From Hevea brasiliensis (taxonomy: Eukaryota; Streptophyta; Magnoliopsida; Malpighiales; Euphorbiaceae), in the NCBI RefSeq assembly GCF_030052815.1, contig NC_079493.1:60574691-60638690 (forward strand): a stretch of 64,000 bases of DNA. The letters run 5' to 3'. Shown one piece after another: positions 34,061 through 47,318 of this stretch; the first letter of the stretch is position 1; each line of letters opens with the position of its first letter. A model generated the notes under the pieces. That model had not been told where the DNA came from. It made no database searches and was given only the letters and a program-made list of their open reading frames with translations. Made by a program: the position numbers and the translations under genes.

Positions 34061-34683
34061 TAGAGCCATTCATTACAATATCTTAGGCCCATATTCTCAA
34101 GATGTCTGTCCAACTGAGCTTGTGACATAGGCTTCGTGAATGGATCAGCTGGATTTTCAACTGATGCTATTTTCTGCATGGCTACATCGCTTTGCCCAAC
34201 TATCTCTCTGATAATGTGGTAGTGCCTTTCTATGTGTTTGGATTTCTGGTGATACCGAGGTTCCTTAATCCAAACAGCCTCTTTTGCAACATTTGATGCA
34301 GCAATGTACTCGGTTTGGAATGGAATCAGCAGTCGTACTCTGTTTGGAACTCTTCCAACTGACTGCACCTCCATTACAAATAAACACATACCCAGAGGTA
34401 GACTTTCTATCGACGATATCTAATTGGAAATCAGAATCAGTATAACCATTTAATTGCAAGTCACCACCTCCATAAATCAAGAATAAATCCTTAGTTCTTC
34501 TCAAGTACTTAAGGATATTCTTGGCAGCTATCTAGTGTTCCAAACCTTGATTGGATTAAAACTTGCTAGTCAAACTAACAGCATATGCAATATCTGGCCT
34601 AGTACACAACATTGCATACATCAAACTTCTAATAGCCGAAGCATATGGAATCTTGGCCATTTTATCTCTTTCTTCAGGTGTCT
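34061..34683 (-). pseudogene. Copia RT end and RNase H of B
   Basis: Minus strand: start of the TRPDIAY region near 34600, LRRTKDLFLIYGGGDLQLNG and YTDSDF (34504-34430), then a shift. The end reads EYIAASNVAKEAVWIK joined directly to EPRYHQKSKHIERHYHII, so about 110 bp present in D are deleted. The C-terminus NPADPFTKPMSQAQLDRH is intact. Upstream sequence is severed by C at the codons for the GVF/TPEER loop. Confidence 0.9.
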
Positions 34684-36762
34684 TGTTAGTAGTATTGCCC
34701 TAGAGCATATCATTTAGTATGTATCTTGTACATATTTTATTAATAAAATGCAATTTCACTTTTCCTTTTACATAATATATTTATGTGTAATAGAAAAGGT
34801 CCATTGATATTTTGTTAGAAATTCTTTTCTTGAGTTGTTAAGAATATGAGTGACAGTATTTCTAGCACAAAGTATCATAAATTGGTTCACAATCGAGGAT
34901 ACTTTATACAAGACATGACTTATCCAGAAAGATTATATTCATGTTTGCTCCCAAGGTATTTATATGAGATATAAATAAGATAGAATGGTGAGTCTCATGC
35001 CATATAACAAACATGATAGGCACTTATACATGATAAGTAGGCCGAACCAGTGACACTTATGACAAGTACGTGGAGTTTACTCTTGTCAATGCATTGTTAT
35101 AAATCATATCAGTGCATATAATCTTTAGATCTGAGATAATACATTTATCTTGTATTTCATATTTGTACTGTGTATGGGTATATGGGCATATGTTGGCTCC
35201 TACTAGTTATGTATGGAGGTAGGTGTTGATCAAGATGGAATCTGTTACCCTAAGTAAATATGGATAAAATTATATGTTCATTTAATTGTTCTTAATGTTT
35301 CAAGTTCCTGGCCAGGACAAATAGATTTAATTAGAAAAGAGCTTCTAATGAGAAAATCTTTTTAATCAAGAATTAGAATTAAAAGAGAACATAATATTCA
35401 TAGCAAATGGGGTTTGACATAAACCATGACTCCAACTCGAATTGGGATTTTGTGACAGAGAGATTCTAGTGCATGGTAACATATGGTTATAGGTTCATTT
35501 AATGTATTCCTTGTTACTGATTAGGTGGCCATGGCATGCTATGCTAGGTGTCAACCATGGTCTATGAGATGCCTAAAATGATTTAGAGAAATTATTTATG
35601 GTAAGAAAGAGTTCTGATGATATTATGAGTTAATATCATATCTCATTGCCAGTTAGTGATGAATCTAGCAAGTCACAAATATACACAAGATAATCACCAT
35701 GTTAAATGTGATTTAATTGATTAATTAAAGAGTTTAATTAATTAATTAAATAGGTTTGGTTTGCAATAAGATTGCAAAGTCCCTAGCATGGCTTGAAACC
35801 AAATCTAAGATATTGGATGTATAGTATAAGTTAAATTTATATTTAAAGTGTTTAAATATGAATTTAATTATTAAAAATTAATTAATAGAGATTAATTAAT
35901 TAATTTATATTTGATATAAATTGATTAGAAGAGGAGAAATAATTATTTTTGGTTGAGTACTCAAAATTAAAACACAAAGGTAATTTGGTCATTTTGCAGG
36001 GTGACATGTGGCACCATGAGATGGTGACACATGGCACCATATAAGTTTGCCATTTGTCTTCCTATCATGTAAGGTGATCAAAGTCAAGATTAAATTTAGC
36101 TTTGACACTTGGCTTAATGTGATTAGGTCAATTAATATTAAGATGCAATCAGGTGATGACATGTGATAAGGGTTTTAAGTGATGACCTAATTATATAAAG
36201 TGATGTTATGAGAAAATAAAAATCAGCCACTCTTCTTATTTTCCCTCAGTTGTGCCGCCACCTCTATGTTCTCCTCTCTTCTTCTTCTTCTTCTCTCATC
36301 AATTCAAAGAGAATTGCCCAAATGCTTTTGAATTAAAATTGCTTGAAATTATTTCTAGTGTCCTATACACATCTACAACCTCTCTAAAGGCAAATCTCTA
36401 ATTTCTAATTGGTTGGCAAAGCTTGACAAGCTGGTTTAGGGGCTGCCCATTGGTGATCTTAGTGTGGACAAGCTAGAGGGACAACTCTTGGAGTCCTAGG
36501 TACTCCCCAAAGGTACCAATTACATCTACAGTGCATCAAAAGGTTAGTGCACATATTATTCTTTTAATCTAGGGTTCTAATGAATTAATTTGTTAGTTCA
36601 AAAATATTAAATGGCCAATGTAGATCCTAATACATATTAAAAGAGTTTTAATATGCAATTGAACATTGAAATCAATTAGGTACATAATGGATATGGCATG
36701 ATGCATGAAACCCTAAAAGAAAATTTTGAATTCAAAGTTCTAATCTAACAATTTTCATGCTT
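34684..36762 (+). repeat. 5' LTR of C (about 2.08 kb)
   Basis: TGTTAGTAGTATTGCC to ...tttcatgctt. Its last bases and the primer site are missing: compared with D about 22 bp (end of LTR, linker and the TGGTATC part) are deleted at 36762/36763, leaving agaaccat in place of cagagccac. Confidence 0.88.
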
Positions 36763-36821
36763 AGAACCATTATATTTGCTATTTAGATCGTTTAATATGA
36801 GATTTAATTGTGTGATTTAGT
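36763..36821 (+). other. Leader remnant of C with deleted primer site
   Basis: agaaccattatatttgctat then tttagatcgttta corresponds to the inverse of D's leader at 55622-55650. It continues to ttaattgtgtgattta, matching D at 44295-44310, and is cut by D. ttagt (36817-36821) is D's left flank. Confidence 0.75.
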
Positions 36822-38930
36822 TGAAGGAGCATAAGCATGAAAAATATTAGTTTAGATAATAGAATTCAAAATTTTTCTTCTAGGGTCTCATGCATCATGC
36901 AAGATTCATTATTTACTTATTTGATTTCAATGTTCAATAGCATATTAAAATACTTTTAATATGTTTTTGGATCTACATTTACCATTTAAGATTTTAAAAT
37001 TAATAGATTAATTTATTAGAACCCTAAATTAAATCAAGAACATATGCACTAATCTTTTGCTGCACTGTAGTTGTGTTTGGTACCTTTGGGATGCACCTAG
37101 GACACCAGATGTTGTCCCTTTAGCTTGTCCACACCAAGATCACCAATGGCAGCCCCTTGAATAGCTTCTCAAGCCTTTCCAATCAATTAGAAATTGAGGT
37201 TTTGCCTTTTAGAGAGGTTGCAGATGTATATTGGACACTAGAAATGATTTCTAGCAATTTTAATTCAAGAGAATGTTGGCAATTCTCTTTGAATTGATGA
37301 GAGATGAAGAAGGAGAGAGGAAGAGGGATAAGAGGTGGCGGCACCTTTTGATAAAAAATCAGAATGCTTTTTGTTCTTTCATCCTTTTCCTTTTATAGCT
37401 AGGTCACCACTTAAAACCCTTGCCACATGTCATTTTCTGAAGCATCATATTTTAATTTGACCCAATCACATTATGCCAAGTGTCAACGCTAGATTTAATC
37501 TTAACTTTGATCATCTTACATAATTGGAAGACAAATGGCAAGCTTATATGTAGTGTCATGTGTCACCATCTCATGGTGCCACTGTCACCCTGTGAAATGA
37601 CAAAATTACCCTTGTGTTTCAATTTTGAGTTTTCAACCCAAAATAATTATTTCTCCTCTTCAAATCAATTTATATCAAATATAAATTAATTAATTAATAT
37701 TTATTAATTAATTTCTCATGATTAAATTTATATTTAAACACTTTAAATATAAATTTAACTTATACTATACATCCAATAACCTAGATTTAGTTTTAAGCCG
37801 TGCTAGGGACTTTGCAATCTTATTGCAAACCAAACCTATTTAATTAATCAATTAAACTCTTTAATTAATTAATTAAATCACATTTAACTTGGTAATTACT
37901 TGTGTATGTGTGTGACTCACTAGGCTCATCACTAATTGGGAATGAGATATGATATCAACTCTTAATATCATCAGAACTCTTTCTTTCCATAAATGATTTC
38001 TCCAAATCATTTTATGCACCTCATAGACCATGGTTAACACTTAGCATAGCATGCCATGGCCACCCAATCAGTAATAAGGAATACCTTAAATAAACCTTTT
38101 ATCATATGTTACCATGCACTAGAATCTCTCTGTTACAAAATCTCAATTCGAGCTGGAGTCATGGTTTATGTCAAACCCCATTTGCTATGAATATTATATT
38201 CTCTTTTAATTCTAGTTCTTGATTAAAAAGATTTTCTCATAAGAAAACTCTTTTCTGATTAAATCTATCTGTCCTGGCTAGGAACTTGAGACATCAAGAA
38301 CAATTAAATGAACATAGGATTTTATCCCTATTTACTTAGGGTAACAGATTCCATCTTGATCAACACCTACCTCCATATATAACTAGTAGGAGCCAACACA
38401 TGCCCATATACCCATACACAGTACAAGTATAAAAGCAATATCAAACTCAAACCACCTATATACAAGATAACTGTGCTATCTCAGGTCTAAAGATTATATG
38501 CACTGATGTGATTTATGACAATGCATTGACAAGAGTAAACTCCATGTGCTTATCATAAATGTCACTGGTTCAGCCTACTTATCATGCATAAGTGCCTATC
38601 ATGTTTGTTATATGGCATGAGACTCACCATTCCATCTTATTTATATCTCATATAAATACATTGGGAACAAACATGAATACAATCTTTTTGGATAAGTCAT
38701 GTCATGTGTGAAGTATCCTCGATTGTGAACCAATTTATGATACTTTATGCTAGAAATACTGTCACTCGTATTATTAACAACTTAAGAATATAATTTCTAA
38801 CAAAATATTAATGGACCTTTTCAATTACACATAAATATGTTATGTAAATGGAAAATTGAAAATGCCTTTTATTAATAAAATATGTACAAGATACATACTA
38901 AAGGATATGCTATAGGGCATACTACTAATA
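36822..38930 (-). repeat. 3' LTR of D (2109 bp)
   Basis: tgaaggagcataagcatg to gggcatactactaata. The LTR start on the minus strand is TATTAG rather than TGTTAG. The 5' LTR shares this. Confidence 0.92.
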
Positions 38931-38945
38931 ATCTCCCACTAGCAC
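38931..38945 (-). other. Polypurine tract of D
   Basis: Minus strand gtgctagtgggagat, as in A and B. Confidence 0.75.
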
Positions 38946-40715
38946 TAAAGCCATTCATTACAATATCTTAGACCCATCTTCTCAAGATGTCGGTCTAGTT
39001 GAGTTTGTGACATAGGCTTGGTGAATGGATCAGCTGGATTTTCAGCTGATGCTATTTTCTGCATGGCTACATCGCCTCACCCAACTATTTCTCTGATAAT
39101 GTGGTAGCGCCTTTCTATGTGTTTGGACTTCTGGTGAGACCGGGGTTCCTTAACCTGTATGATTGCTCAATTGTTATCATAATAGAGTAGAACTGTTGAC
39201 TCAATGAAATAAACTACTGCAAGTTCTGTCACGAACTTCTTTATCCAAACAGCTTCCTTTGTAGCATCTGATGCAGCAATATACTCAGCCTCTGTAGTGG
39301 AATCAGTAGTCATACTCTGTTTGGAACTCTTCCAACTAACTGCGCCTCCATTACAAATGCACACATATCCAAAGGTAGACTTTCTATCATCGATATCTGA
39401 TTGGAAATCAGAATCAGTATAACCATCCAATTGCAAGTCACTTCCTCCATATATCAAGAATAAATCCTTAGTTCTTCTCAAGTACTTAAGGATATTCTTG
39501 ACAGCTATCCAGTTTTCCAAACCTGGATTGGATTGATACTTGCTAGTCAAAGTAACAGCATATGCGATATTCGGCCTAGTACACAACATTGCATACATCA
39601 AACTTCCAATGGCCGAAGCATATGGAATCTTGACCATTTTATCTCTTTCTTCAGGTGTCTTTGGGGACATATCTTTAGAAAGGTGGATACCATGTCTCAC
39701 TAGTAACAATCCTTTCTTGGAATCAAGCATGTTAAACCTCTTTAACACCTTTTCCAAGTATAGACTTTGGGATAAACTAATTATTCTTTTTGCTCTATCT
39801 CTATAAATGCGAATTCCAAGAATATAGGTTGCCTCCCCTAAGTCTTTTATGGAGAATGTATTTGACAACCTTACCTTTACAGCTATCAACATACCTATGT
39901 CATTACCCGTCAACAAAATGTCATCCATATATAAGATATGAAAAATGGCAGCACTATCACTAACCTTCTTATATACACATGGTTCATCCTCATTTTTGAT
40001 AAAACCAAATGACTTAATGGCTTCATCAAAATGGATGTTCTAACTCCTCGAAGCTTGTTTCAACCCATAAATGGATCCCTTTAGCTTGCATACTTTGGAA
40101 CTATCTTGGGATTCAAAACTCATATGTTTTTCCATGAAAATGTTTTCTTCAATGTATCCATTGAGAAAAGTTATTTTGACATCCATCTGCCAAATCTGAT
40201 AGTCATAGTATGCAACTATTGCTAATAGAATCCTAATTGATTTAAGCATGGTAACAGGTGAGAAAGTCTCCTTATAGTCAATTCCTTTCCTTTGGCAAAA
40301 CCCTTTTACTGTTAGTCTTGCTTTATAGGTCTCCACCTTTCCATCAGAATCAATTTTCTTCTTGAAAACCCATTTGTTCCCTATAGGTACAATACCTTCA
40401 GGTGGGTTAACAAGATCCCAAACTTGATTCTTATACATGGAATCAATCTCGGATTTCATAGCATCAATCCATTTTGAAGATTCTATATCTGATATAGCTT
40501 CTTCATAGGTAAGTGGATCATCTCCATGATCTACTTCTTCATGAGTAGACAACTCTTGTTCTTCTTCATGAGGAAAACCATATCTCACTGGCGGGTGAGA
40601 TATCTTGGTTGATCTGTGAGGAATAGCTGTAGATGTTTCATCAATAGGTGTAGGTTGACTAGATGGATCTATATCCATCTGATCTATTGGTTGGTCAGAA
40701 TTCTCCAATTCTAAC
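38946..40715 (-). pseudogene. Reverse transcriptase and RNase H of D
   Basis: The frame from about 40715 carries a Pro/Ser linker (QMDIDPSSQP), WIDAMKSEIDSMYKNQVWDL, KWVFKKKIDSDGKVETYKAR and IWQMDVKITFLNGYIEENIF. It ends in IYGLKQASRS with a stop at 40040. After a further shift YMDDILLTGND keeps the catalytic DD (39928-39896). The next 253 codons are open through TRPNIAYAVTLTSKYQSNPG, DGYTDSDF, DSTTEAEYIAASDATKEAVW and YYDNN, then a stop at 39167. The C-terminal NPADPFTKPMSQTQLDRH lies at about 39010-39060. It is the best preserved Copia polymerase in the window. Confidence 0.93.
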
Positions 40716-41450
40716 TCTATTTGCCTTCCTTTGCCTCCTTCTTGAACAAACTATAGTTCAAAAATGTGGCATCTCTACTTACCACAACCTTTTGTGATAT
40801 AGGCAAATAAAAATAATATCCAAAACTCTCTTTTGGATATCTAACAAATTGACCCTTTTCTGATCTGGTTTCCAATTTATCAGTGTTCAGCTTTTTGATA
40901 TAAGCTGGACAACCCCAAATCTTAACATGCTTAAGAGTTTGTTTTCTTCCATGCCATATCTCATAAGCTGTAGAAGATACTGATTTTGATGGAATCCTAT
41001 TCAGATTATGCAAAACTGATTCTAATGCAAAGCCCCAACAGGAGATCAGCATATCAGTATAGCTCATCATACTATGTACCATATCTAATAGGGTACGATT
41101 TCTCCTTTCAGATACACCATTCAGCAGTGGTGTTAATGGAGGAGTTAGGTGGGAAACAATACCATGCTCTTTCAAGCATTTATCAAATTTAGTACTTAAG
41201 TATTCACCTCTACGATCTGATCGAAGAGCTTTAATACTTTTTCCTGTTTGATTTTCTACTTCAAATTTAAATTCTTTGAATTTTTTTATAGGATTCATGT
41301 TTGTAGTTCATCAAATACAAATACCCAAACCTTGATTTATCATCAGTAAAGGTAATAATGTAATGAAAACCACTTCTAATCATTTTCTTAAATGGACCAC
41401 ATACATCAGTATGTATTAGTTCCAAAATATTTTCAGCTCTTAGTCCTTAT
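40716..41450 (-). pseudogene. Integrase core of D
   Basis: From about 41298 the frame runs 193 codons: KALRSDRRGEYLSTKFDKCL holds the second catalytic Asp. NGVSERRNRTLLDMVHSMMS holds the catalytic Glu, and KIWGCPAYIKKL and VVVSRDATFLNYSLF are the C-terminal signature. The upstream part with the first Asp lies in another frame near 41410-41300 (the phase changes near 41300). Confidence 0.9.
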
Positions 41451-41960
41451 CCAATAAAGGGTGATCTCGTCATCTTGCCCTGAAGGCAGGACTCACAAGT
41501 TGGAGTAGGTTCAGAACCCAATGAAGATAAAATCCCCATTTTCTTCAGTTTTGCAATCCTATCATTTGCAACATGACCTAATCTTAAGTGCCAAATATAT
41601 TTTAAACTTGAGTTGATTTTCATCATGGCATTGCATTCTTTTAGATTGCTTGCATTCATTTGTATTTAACATTATTATCTAAATAATAAAGTCCATCATG
41701 CATATAACCCGAACCAACATATTTATTTGTAAAATAAATATTGCAAACATCATTTATGAATTGAAATTCATAACCATCTCTAGTCAAACTAGATATAGAA
41801 ATGATGTTCTTAAAAGCATCAGGTACATGCAAAACCTTATTTAAATACAAAACATGTTCACACATGTATAAAGATTTAGATCCTATGGCAAAAACTTCAA
41901 CAGTTGAGCCATTGCCAACCTGGAGTTGAATATCTCATTACTGCAAACTGCTACTACTTG
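41447..41960 (-). pseudogene. Protease and GAG-pre-integrase region of D
   Basis: CEHVLYLNKVLHVPDAFKNI and ISSLTRDGYEFQF form the C-terminal half of a Copia protease. Then IWHLRLGHVANDRIAKLKKM and CESCLQGKMTRSPF form the HHCC zinc-binding pre-integrase domain (His, His, Cys, Cys all visible). A shift lies at 41657. The N-terminal protease part with the active Asp is too damaged near 41940 for me to place. Confidence 0.85.
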
Positions 41961-42770
41961 CTATACTCTGGGCAATTCCTATTCCAGTGCCCATCCTTCT
42001 GGTAGTGGAAACACTTTCCCTTGCCTTTGTCAGCATTGATCTTTGTTTTTCTGTTTGGCTATCTTCTTGGAAGATCCTGGAACTTGAGGTTTCTTTTTCT
42101 TATTGCTCTTCTTCTTCTAAGAAGATGCAATCAAAGCTACTTCTTTTCCTATATTGCTCGGCATATTCTTTTGAGCAATAACCAGCATGTTAAGTAAACC
42201 AGTCAAGGTGTATTCTTGCTTAGTCATATGGAAATTTATCACAAAATTCCCAAATGGCTCAGGAAGCGACTAAAGGATCAAATTCATCTGTAGTTGGAAA
42301 TCCATGTGAAAGTCAAGATGTTCCAGCTGCTCAATCAGCCGAATTATCTTGTGGACATGATCCCCAACATTCTGTCCCACAGACATTCTCATGCGAAATA
42401 GTTGCCTAGATATCTCATACTCGGCATTCCTGCTATCTTCACCATACAACTCTTGTAGGTGAAGGAGGATGTCACTTGCATATTGCATGTTCTCATGTTA
42501 CTTTTGTAACTCATTACTCATAGAAGCAAGCATGTAACGCTTGGCTCTCATATCATGCTCCTTCCACTTGTCCAAAGTTTCATGTTCCTCTTGAGTGGCC
42601 TCTGGAGATAAGGGACCAAAAACCTGTGAGTCTAGAACATATCCTATATGTTAAAGGTTCACGATAAGTTTCAAATTTCTTAGCCAATCAGAAAGATTAG
42701 GTCCTGTCAACCTATTATGATTAAGTATGCTCACAAGCATATTAAATGGTGGTGGTTGTGATGTGCTCAT
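41961..42770 (-). pseudogene. gag of D
   Basis: ATG at 42770 (MSTSQPPPFNMLVSIL, then HNRLTGPNLSDWLRNLKLIV). The frame passes stops and runs through QYASDILLHLQELYGEDSRN and MRMSVGQNVGDHVHKI (42488-42270). The zinc knuckle near 42020-41975 reads CFHYQKDGHWNRNC: the second cysteine of CX2C is Tyr. Shares its start with C's gag. Confidence 0.88.
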
Positions 42771-44321
42771 TATTATCAGATTATTAATTGTAGAAAATAA
42801 CCAGATTAATTAGTAAATGTATCATGTATTTAACCAAAATGATTATAGTCTTTTAATTAAATTGGTCCTCCCACTAACTTAGCGAATCCTACACTTCCAA
42901 AGTAGAAAAAGAAAATCCTAGTGGGTGATTGAATTCTTATAGTCGTATTGATCATCCTCAGGCACATCCATTATTGGAATTACAATAAACTATAAGTGAG
43001 CAACTCCTTTCCCATCACATCTCATGTGAGGTTCAATCCTTTATCTAGCCCCTAATGCTCAAAATCTCAGGCATATCCATTATTGACTTATCTTGTATTA
43101 GTTAAGTAGATCCCATTGAGCCAGTAAACATGCAAATAATTTTAATGTCCTCAGGCACATCATTATTAGCCACCAAACCATTTACATATTTACAACATCT
43201 CATGCTTAACAATTATTCTTAAGAAAATCTCTTAAATTAATTGCATCATATGCAAGTATTTAAAATTTCTTAAAATAATTGCCTTAATGGAGGGCCCATG
43301 TTATAATTACTTTAATTATACCATTTCCAACTTAATCATTTGTTTGGAAGATTTTGTGGTCGTCCTAATTACTATTATGGTCTTACTTTGCACATTATCC
43401 ATTTAGCATGCATATATCATATACTTGCATACAATCCCATACATCTCATGCATTCATGGATAAACAATAAATATGGTATGATCATGGACTTTCTAAGTGA
43501 TTTAATTCTAAGCCACCAAGAATTGAATAAGGGCATTCCTAGGTGCATTTCATTCATTCATATTACAAGAGTTGCTGAAGAAGTACATAATCAATACTTG
43601 ATCTTGAATTCCTCCCACTGGTCCCACCAATGCTCTTGACCTCCTTGATCTTCTTGCAATCCAATTACATAGTAATCTTTGGCATACCAAGGCGAATTTA
43701 CAAGAACCAAATAAATAAAATTACAACCCAAAAAATATTACAACCTTTATAATACATGCCTCTAAAATAAATTAAAATAAATTAATTAATTTACAACCTA
43801 AAGAAACATAAAAGAAATAAATCTAATCACATTGGTCTTTTATTGTCCATGATCATCCATCATGCATATCTATTTAACAATTAAATAAAACATACATACT
43901 TAAATTAAATCGAATATCACATTTTCAACTTAAAAATCCAGATTTGAATATGATTTAAACAAATTTTAAAATTCAGATTTGAATCACATTCAAACAAATT
44001 TAAAAATTCAGATTTGAATCACATTCAAACAAATTTAAAAATTCAGATTTGAATTACATTCAAACAAATTTAAAAACTCATATTTGAATCAAAATTTAAT
44101 TGTGTGATTAAAACTCCTAATTAAACACTTTAATTAGTCATGGGCCTAATTATGGGCCTTGAAACCAAGCCCACATTCAAGCAAACCTTGCGCACCATGA
44201 GGTGCCATTGATGCCGCCACCTATAGTGGCTCCACTATGTGTGCCGCCACATATTTCTTTGCAACCAGCAATGAATCAATCATCTTATGATCAAATCACA
44301 CAATTAAATTATATAATAAAC
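42771..44321 (-). other. Leader (5' untranslated region) of D
   Basis: About 1.5 kb, unusually long for a Copia leader, colinear with C's leader at 58352-59751 and 63425-63671. It contains the leader minisatellite. The last five bases, taaac (44317-44321), are the left target duplication of J. Confidence 0.8.
43930..44095 (-). repeat. Leader minisatellite of D, about 5 units
   Basis: About five units of roughly 35 bp based on attcagatttgaatcacatt and caaacaaatttaaaa. Same repeat as in C but fewer units. Confidence 0.85.
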
Positions 44322-45308
44322 TGTTACACCCTACTCCCCCGTAAGATGCAACATGATCCCGTAGTACACCTAATGAATTACTGTACTTCACCTACCGATA
44401 ACCCATTAGATATACTACAAGGGATTTTAAAATAATTTTCGTGAAATTTAAATCATCGATTAAAATCTGGTGTTATAAAATTTTTTCAAAATTTCGGCAA
44501 AGTGCTGGCTGTGTTTTGAGAAAACAGTTCTTCAAACCTGAAAAGGAAAACACTCCCAATATGTTTTCTCAAATATAACTCCAATAACTTCATTTCATCT
44601 CACAATTCAATCTTAATAATCAAATCATTTCATTTTCAAACCAACCTCATCATAAATGAAACATTTCAATGATTATAAGACTCAAAAATTAATATTACAA
44701 AATTATACAGGTAAGTGAAATCTCAAATTTACATTACAATAATTTACATTTAATTACATACCAAAATATTTTACAAGAGTTTTTATACAACTGCTCAAAT
44801 AATTTACATACATACTATTACATGCATACATCAAAACCTGTGTACATGGGTATACCTGAAGCTGATCTGAATGTCTCTTCAAAGAAGTTTACTCAATTGC
44901 TCTATTCTCTTTTCACCTGTGATAGCATACAAAGCTATCGCTAAGTGGTGAACTCAGTGGTGCACAACTATAATTTAAAACATAGTACAATATACCTTAA
45001 CAAAAATTATAGCAAATAATTTGGAAATCTGGATACTCATCAAATTTTAAAACTCAAAATATTCATTGCCAATCATACAAATCATTTGTATAAAATGACT
45101 TTAATCACGAAATTTAATTTATCAAATCATAACTAACCATTTAAGGTAATTCTAACAAAATCAATTATACATAAATCATAATTGAAATCATAATTCTTTA
45201 CTATTCAAAAACCATTCTTTATCTTAAAAACAATTCTTTATCTCACTAACTATGCAAGACTAATCCGAAAGGGCAATCTTCGGGGTGATTCTAACTCCCT
45301 ATGGTCGG
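44322..45308 (-). repeat. LTR copy 3 of J (3' end only)
   Basis: tgttacaccctactccccc onward, matching 47319-48187 but retaining about 130 bp (about 44902-45030) that the middle LTR lacks. It ends abruptly at 45308, joined to integrase sequence. Confidence 0.87.
44927..44965 (-). other. Conserved LTR hairpin, J copy 3
   Basis: gatagcatacaaagctatc followed by gctaagtggtgaactcagtg and gtgcac. The gatagc/gctatc stem and the gcaccactgag word correspond to K 62664-62698. Absent from the middle LTR. Confidence 0.42.
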
Positions 45309-46800
45309 GGAGGTCTAGAAGTGAATCTAGGATCTCTGTCTGATACAATCGATACTGGCACTCCATGCAGTTTTACAATCTCATTTATGTACAATCTGGC
45401 CAATCTCTCCAACTATAGTCCATTCGGACTGGCAAAAAGTGAGCAGACTTGGTTAGTCTATCAACCATGACCCATACTGCATCATGACTATTCAGTGTCC
45501 TCGGAAGTCTCATCACAAAATCCATAGTTATCTGTTCCCTTATAATGTTTCATAGGGTGCCGTTTGTATGCTAGCTTGACACTTATTATTGTATACAAAT
45601 TCTGTTAGTGGGAGGTATCTATCCCATCTCCCCTCGGATTCAAGGACACAAGTTCTTAGTATATTCTCGAGGGCTTATTACATTTTATAGGTTATTATTA
45701 TCATTTCATTTCATTATTTACAGAAACTCAATGAGTTTTAGAATTTACCTGAATTACTTGTTTCGACTGTCCATCCGTCTAAGGATGATAAGTCGTACTG
45801 ATATCTCTAAACTTATAGCAATTACTGTGGTACAGGTAGTTCACATTATTGTAACCGAGTTACTGACTCTAGCTACCTTACAAGTGTAGTCTTTTGACAG
45901 GCTAGTTCTGAAGTTTTAAATTTCTGGCTAAAAGTTTTACATTTATTTCCCGTAATAGTACTCTATTCGGGCGTAACTATATCAATTTATAAATTACTTA
46001 CAAATATTCTTATTTTATCATACCATGAGGAAGCACGTAGCTCTACACAATAATCCCATATCGGTACTATAATCTGCAGCTTACAATATAAACATCGAGG
46101 ACATTATATAGTCACTACGTTATAACCTTATGGACTAGGTTTTCTAACATCTTATCTGTACACTTATTTCCTTCTCTGTCTTTTAAAGTCATATCAGTGG
46201 TCTTTTGATGTAATTATTTAAATTTAAAACTCATTACTTATATTTATGCTCAAGTAACCTATCAAAGCACTTGTAGGCATTACGTATCACCGTCCTTACA
46301 AGCCTCTTCTTTGCCTTTGGTGGTAATTAAGGGTACCTATCAAAGCACCTGCAAGCGTTACGTATCGCCATCCCTGCAAGCCCCCTTATACCGATATTAA
46401 TTGTCTTTTAAAATCATATCAACCATATGTTGTCAATCCATGACTTTCCATGTAGGCAATACTGCTATCTGTAATCCCTAATTGGTATACCAATCGATCC
46501 ACACAATATACATAAGCTTAGGTTTACTTTGAGCAATTAAGCATTATCAATTGTCTAACAAAATCTTCATGTCCATGTATTGTGGAAAAGGTGGGTCCCA
46601 CATCACTATTTCGTGTGATTTAGCATGCAGTGATAACGAAATTTCCATGTCAATGTACAGTGGCAAAGTGGGTCCCACATACCTGTTTCAAGTAATTTAG
46701 TTTATAGTGACTTAGTAGGGATAAGCCAATAATGTTTTTCAAGAACCTTTCTTTAGGTTCAATTTCGAGATTTTAACTTTGCATATCACTTTGGACAGTT
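45309..46800 (-). pseudogene. Scrambled integrase and LTR-like segment, copy 1
   Basis: 45309-45600 matches 52078-52370 ([16 protein letters not shown] and DRLTKSAHF). 45600-46080 matches 52370-52845, including HPQTDGQS at about 45755-45800. From 46080 on, copy 1 holds about 700 bp absent from copy 2. These include two repeats of acctatcaaagcac with cgttacgtatc near 46255-46385 and two repeats of gtgggtcccaca near 46590-46680. This part resembles LTR sequence of a further gypsy family (caagtaacctat block). Confidence 0.6.
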
Positions 46801-47131
46801 TGTGGCCACTGTTTGGCCCCATTTCCTAATAGGAAATTGTTTTTTTATGTCTTACTTTTATTTCCCAGATGATTATTCGAGCTCTGACTCATAGGTTTCT
46901 CCCTCTTTACTATTTCACGTTGCCCTTGTAGGGTTGGGTTTGTACTTAGGCTTGGGCTGATAGAGTATCAACCATTTGTTGAATGAAATTGGCCATTTGC
47001 TGGGCCATTTATGCAGTAATTTGTATAGGTGAGGCTGATAAAGTCAGACTTCCAACTCTCTGAGGGGCTGGGGCCTCACCTTGTACTTTTGCCATCACAG
47101 ACTGTTCTATTGTCTTATTCTTCTCTTCCAT
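46801..47131 (-). pseudogene. gag N-terminus of J
   Basis: From ATG 47131: MEEKNKTIEQSVMAKVQGEA, then PAPQRVGSLTLSASP and MAQQMANFIQQMVDTL, comparable with MFQQMADFFRQMAG of F. It stops after about 75 codons and passes into unrelated sequence, so most of gag and all of PR-RT-RH are missing. Confidence 0.7.
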
Positions 47132-47293
47132 ATCTTTCCACAGGATTTTCTATTTCTTATACAACCAACACAAGGAGATTTCTTTCCATTAGTTCATATT
47201 TATGATGTAAATGTACTATATGTATCAAACATTTGAGCAGTTGTAGTTACCGACAAAAAGATTTCAAATTCACAATTCGAAATTTACCTTAAA
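47132..47293 (-). other. Leader of J
   Basis: Short AT-rich leader between primer site and gag; nothing else recognised. Confidence 0.5.
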
Positions 47294-47310
47294 ACCATTG
47301 CTCTAATACC
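47294..47310 (-). other. Primer binding site of J (tRNA-iMet-like, one change)
   Basis: Minus strand ggtattagagcaatggt. It would match TGGTATCAGAGC with C changed to T. It lies eight bases after the LTR end. Confidence 0.6.
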
Positions 47311-47318
47311 CCAAAACA

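Larger units (their letters stand above)
31949..34683 (-). mobile_element. Element B: 3' part of a Copia element
   Basis: 3' LTR, polypurine tract and about 620 bp of pol. It is inserted in I (left flank ctccc, 31944-31948, is the candidate target duplication). C interrupts its pol at 34683, so the rest of B lies beyond C and outside the window. Confidence 0.9.

Noticed and set aside
43340..43639. A 99-codon antisense frame in D's leader, also open in C at 59128-59427
   Set aside because: Both start at TTG rather than ATG, the first internal Met is not shared, most base differences change the amino acid, and the two copies share recent ancestry, so openness is not independent evidence. Not called a gene.
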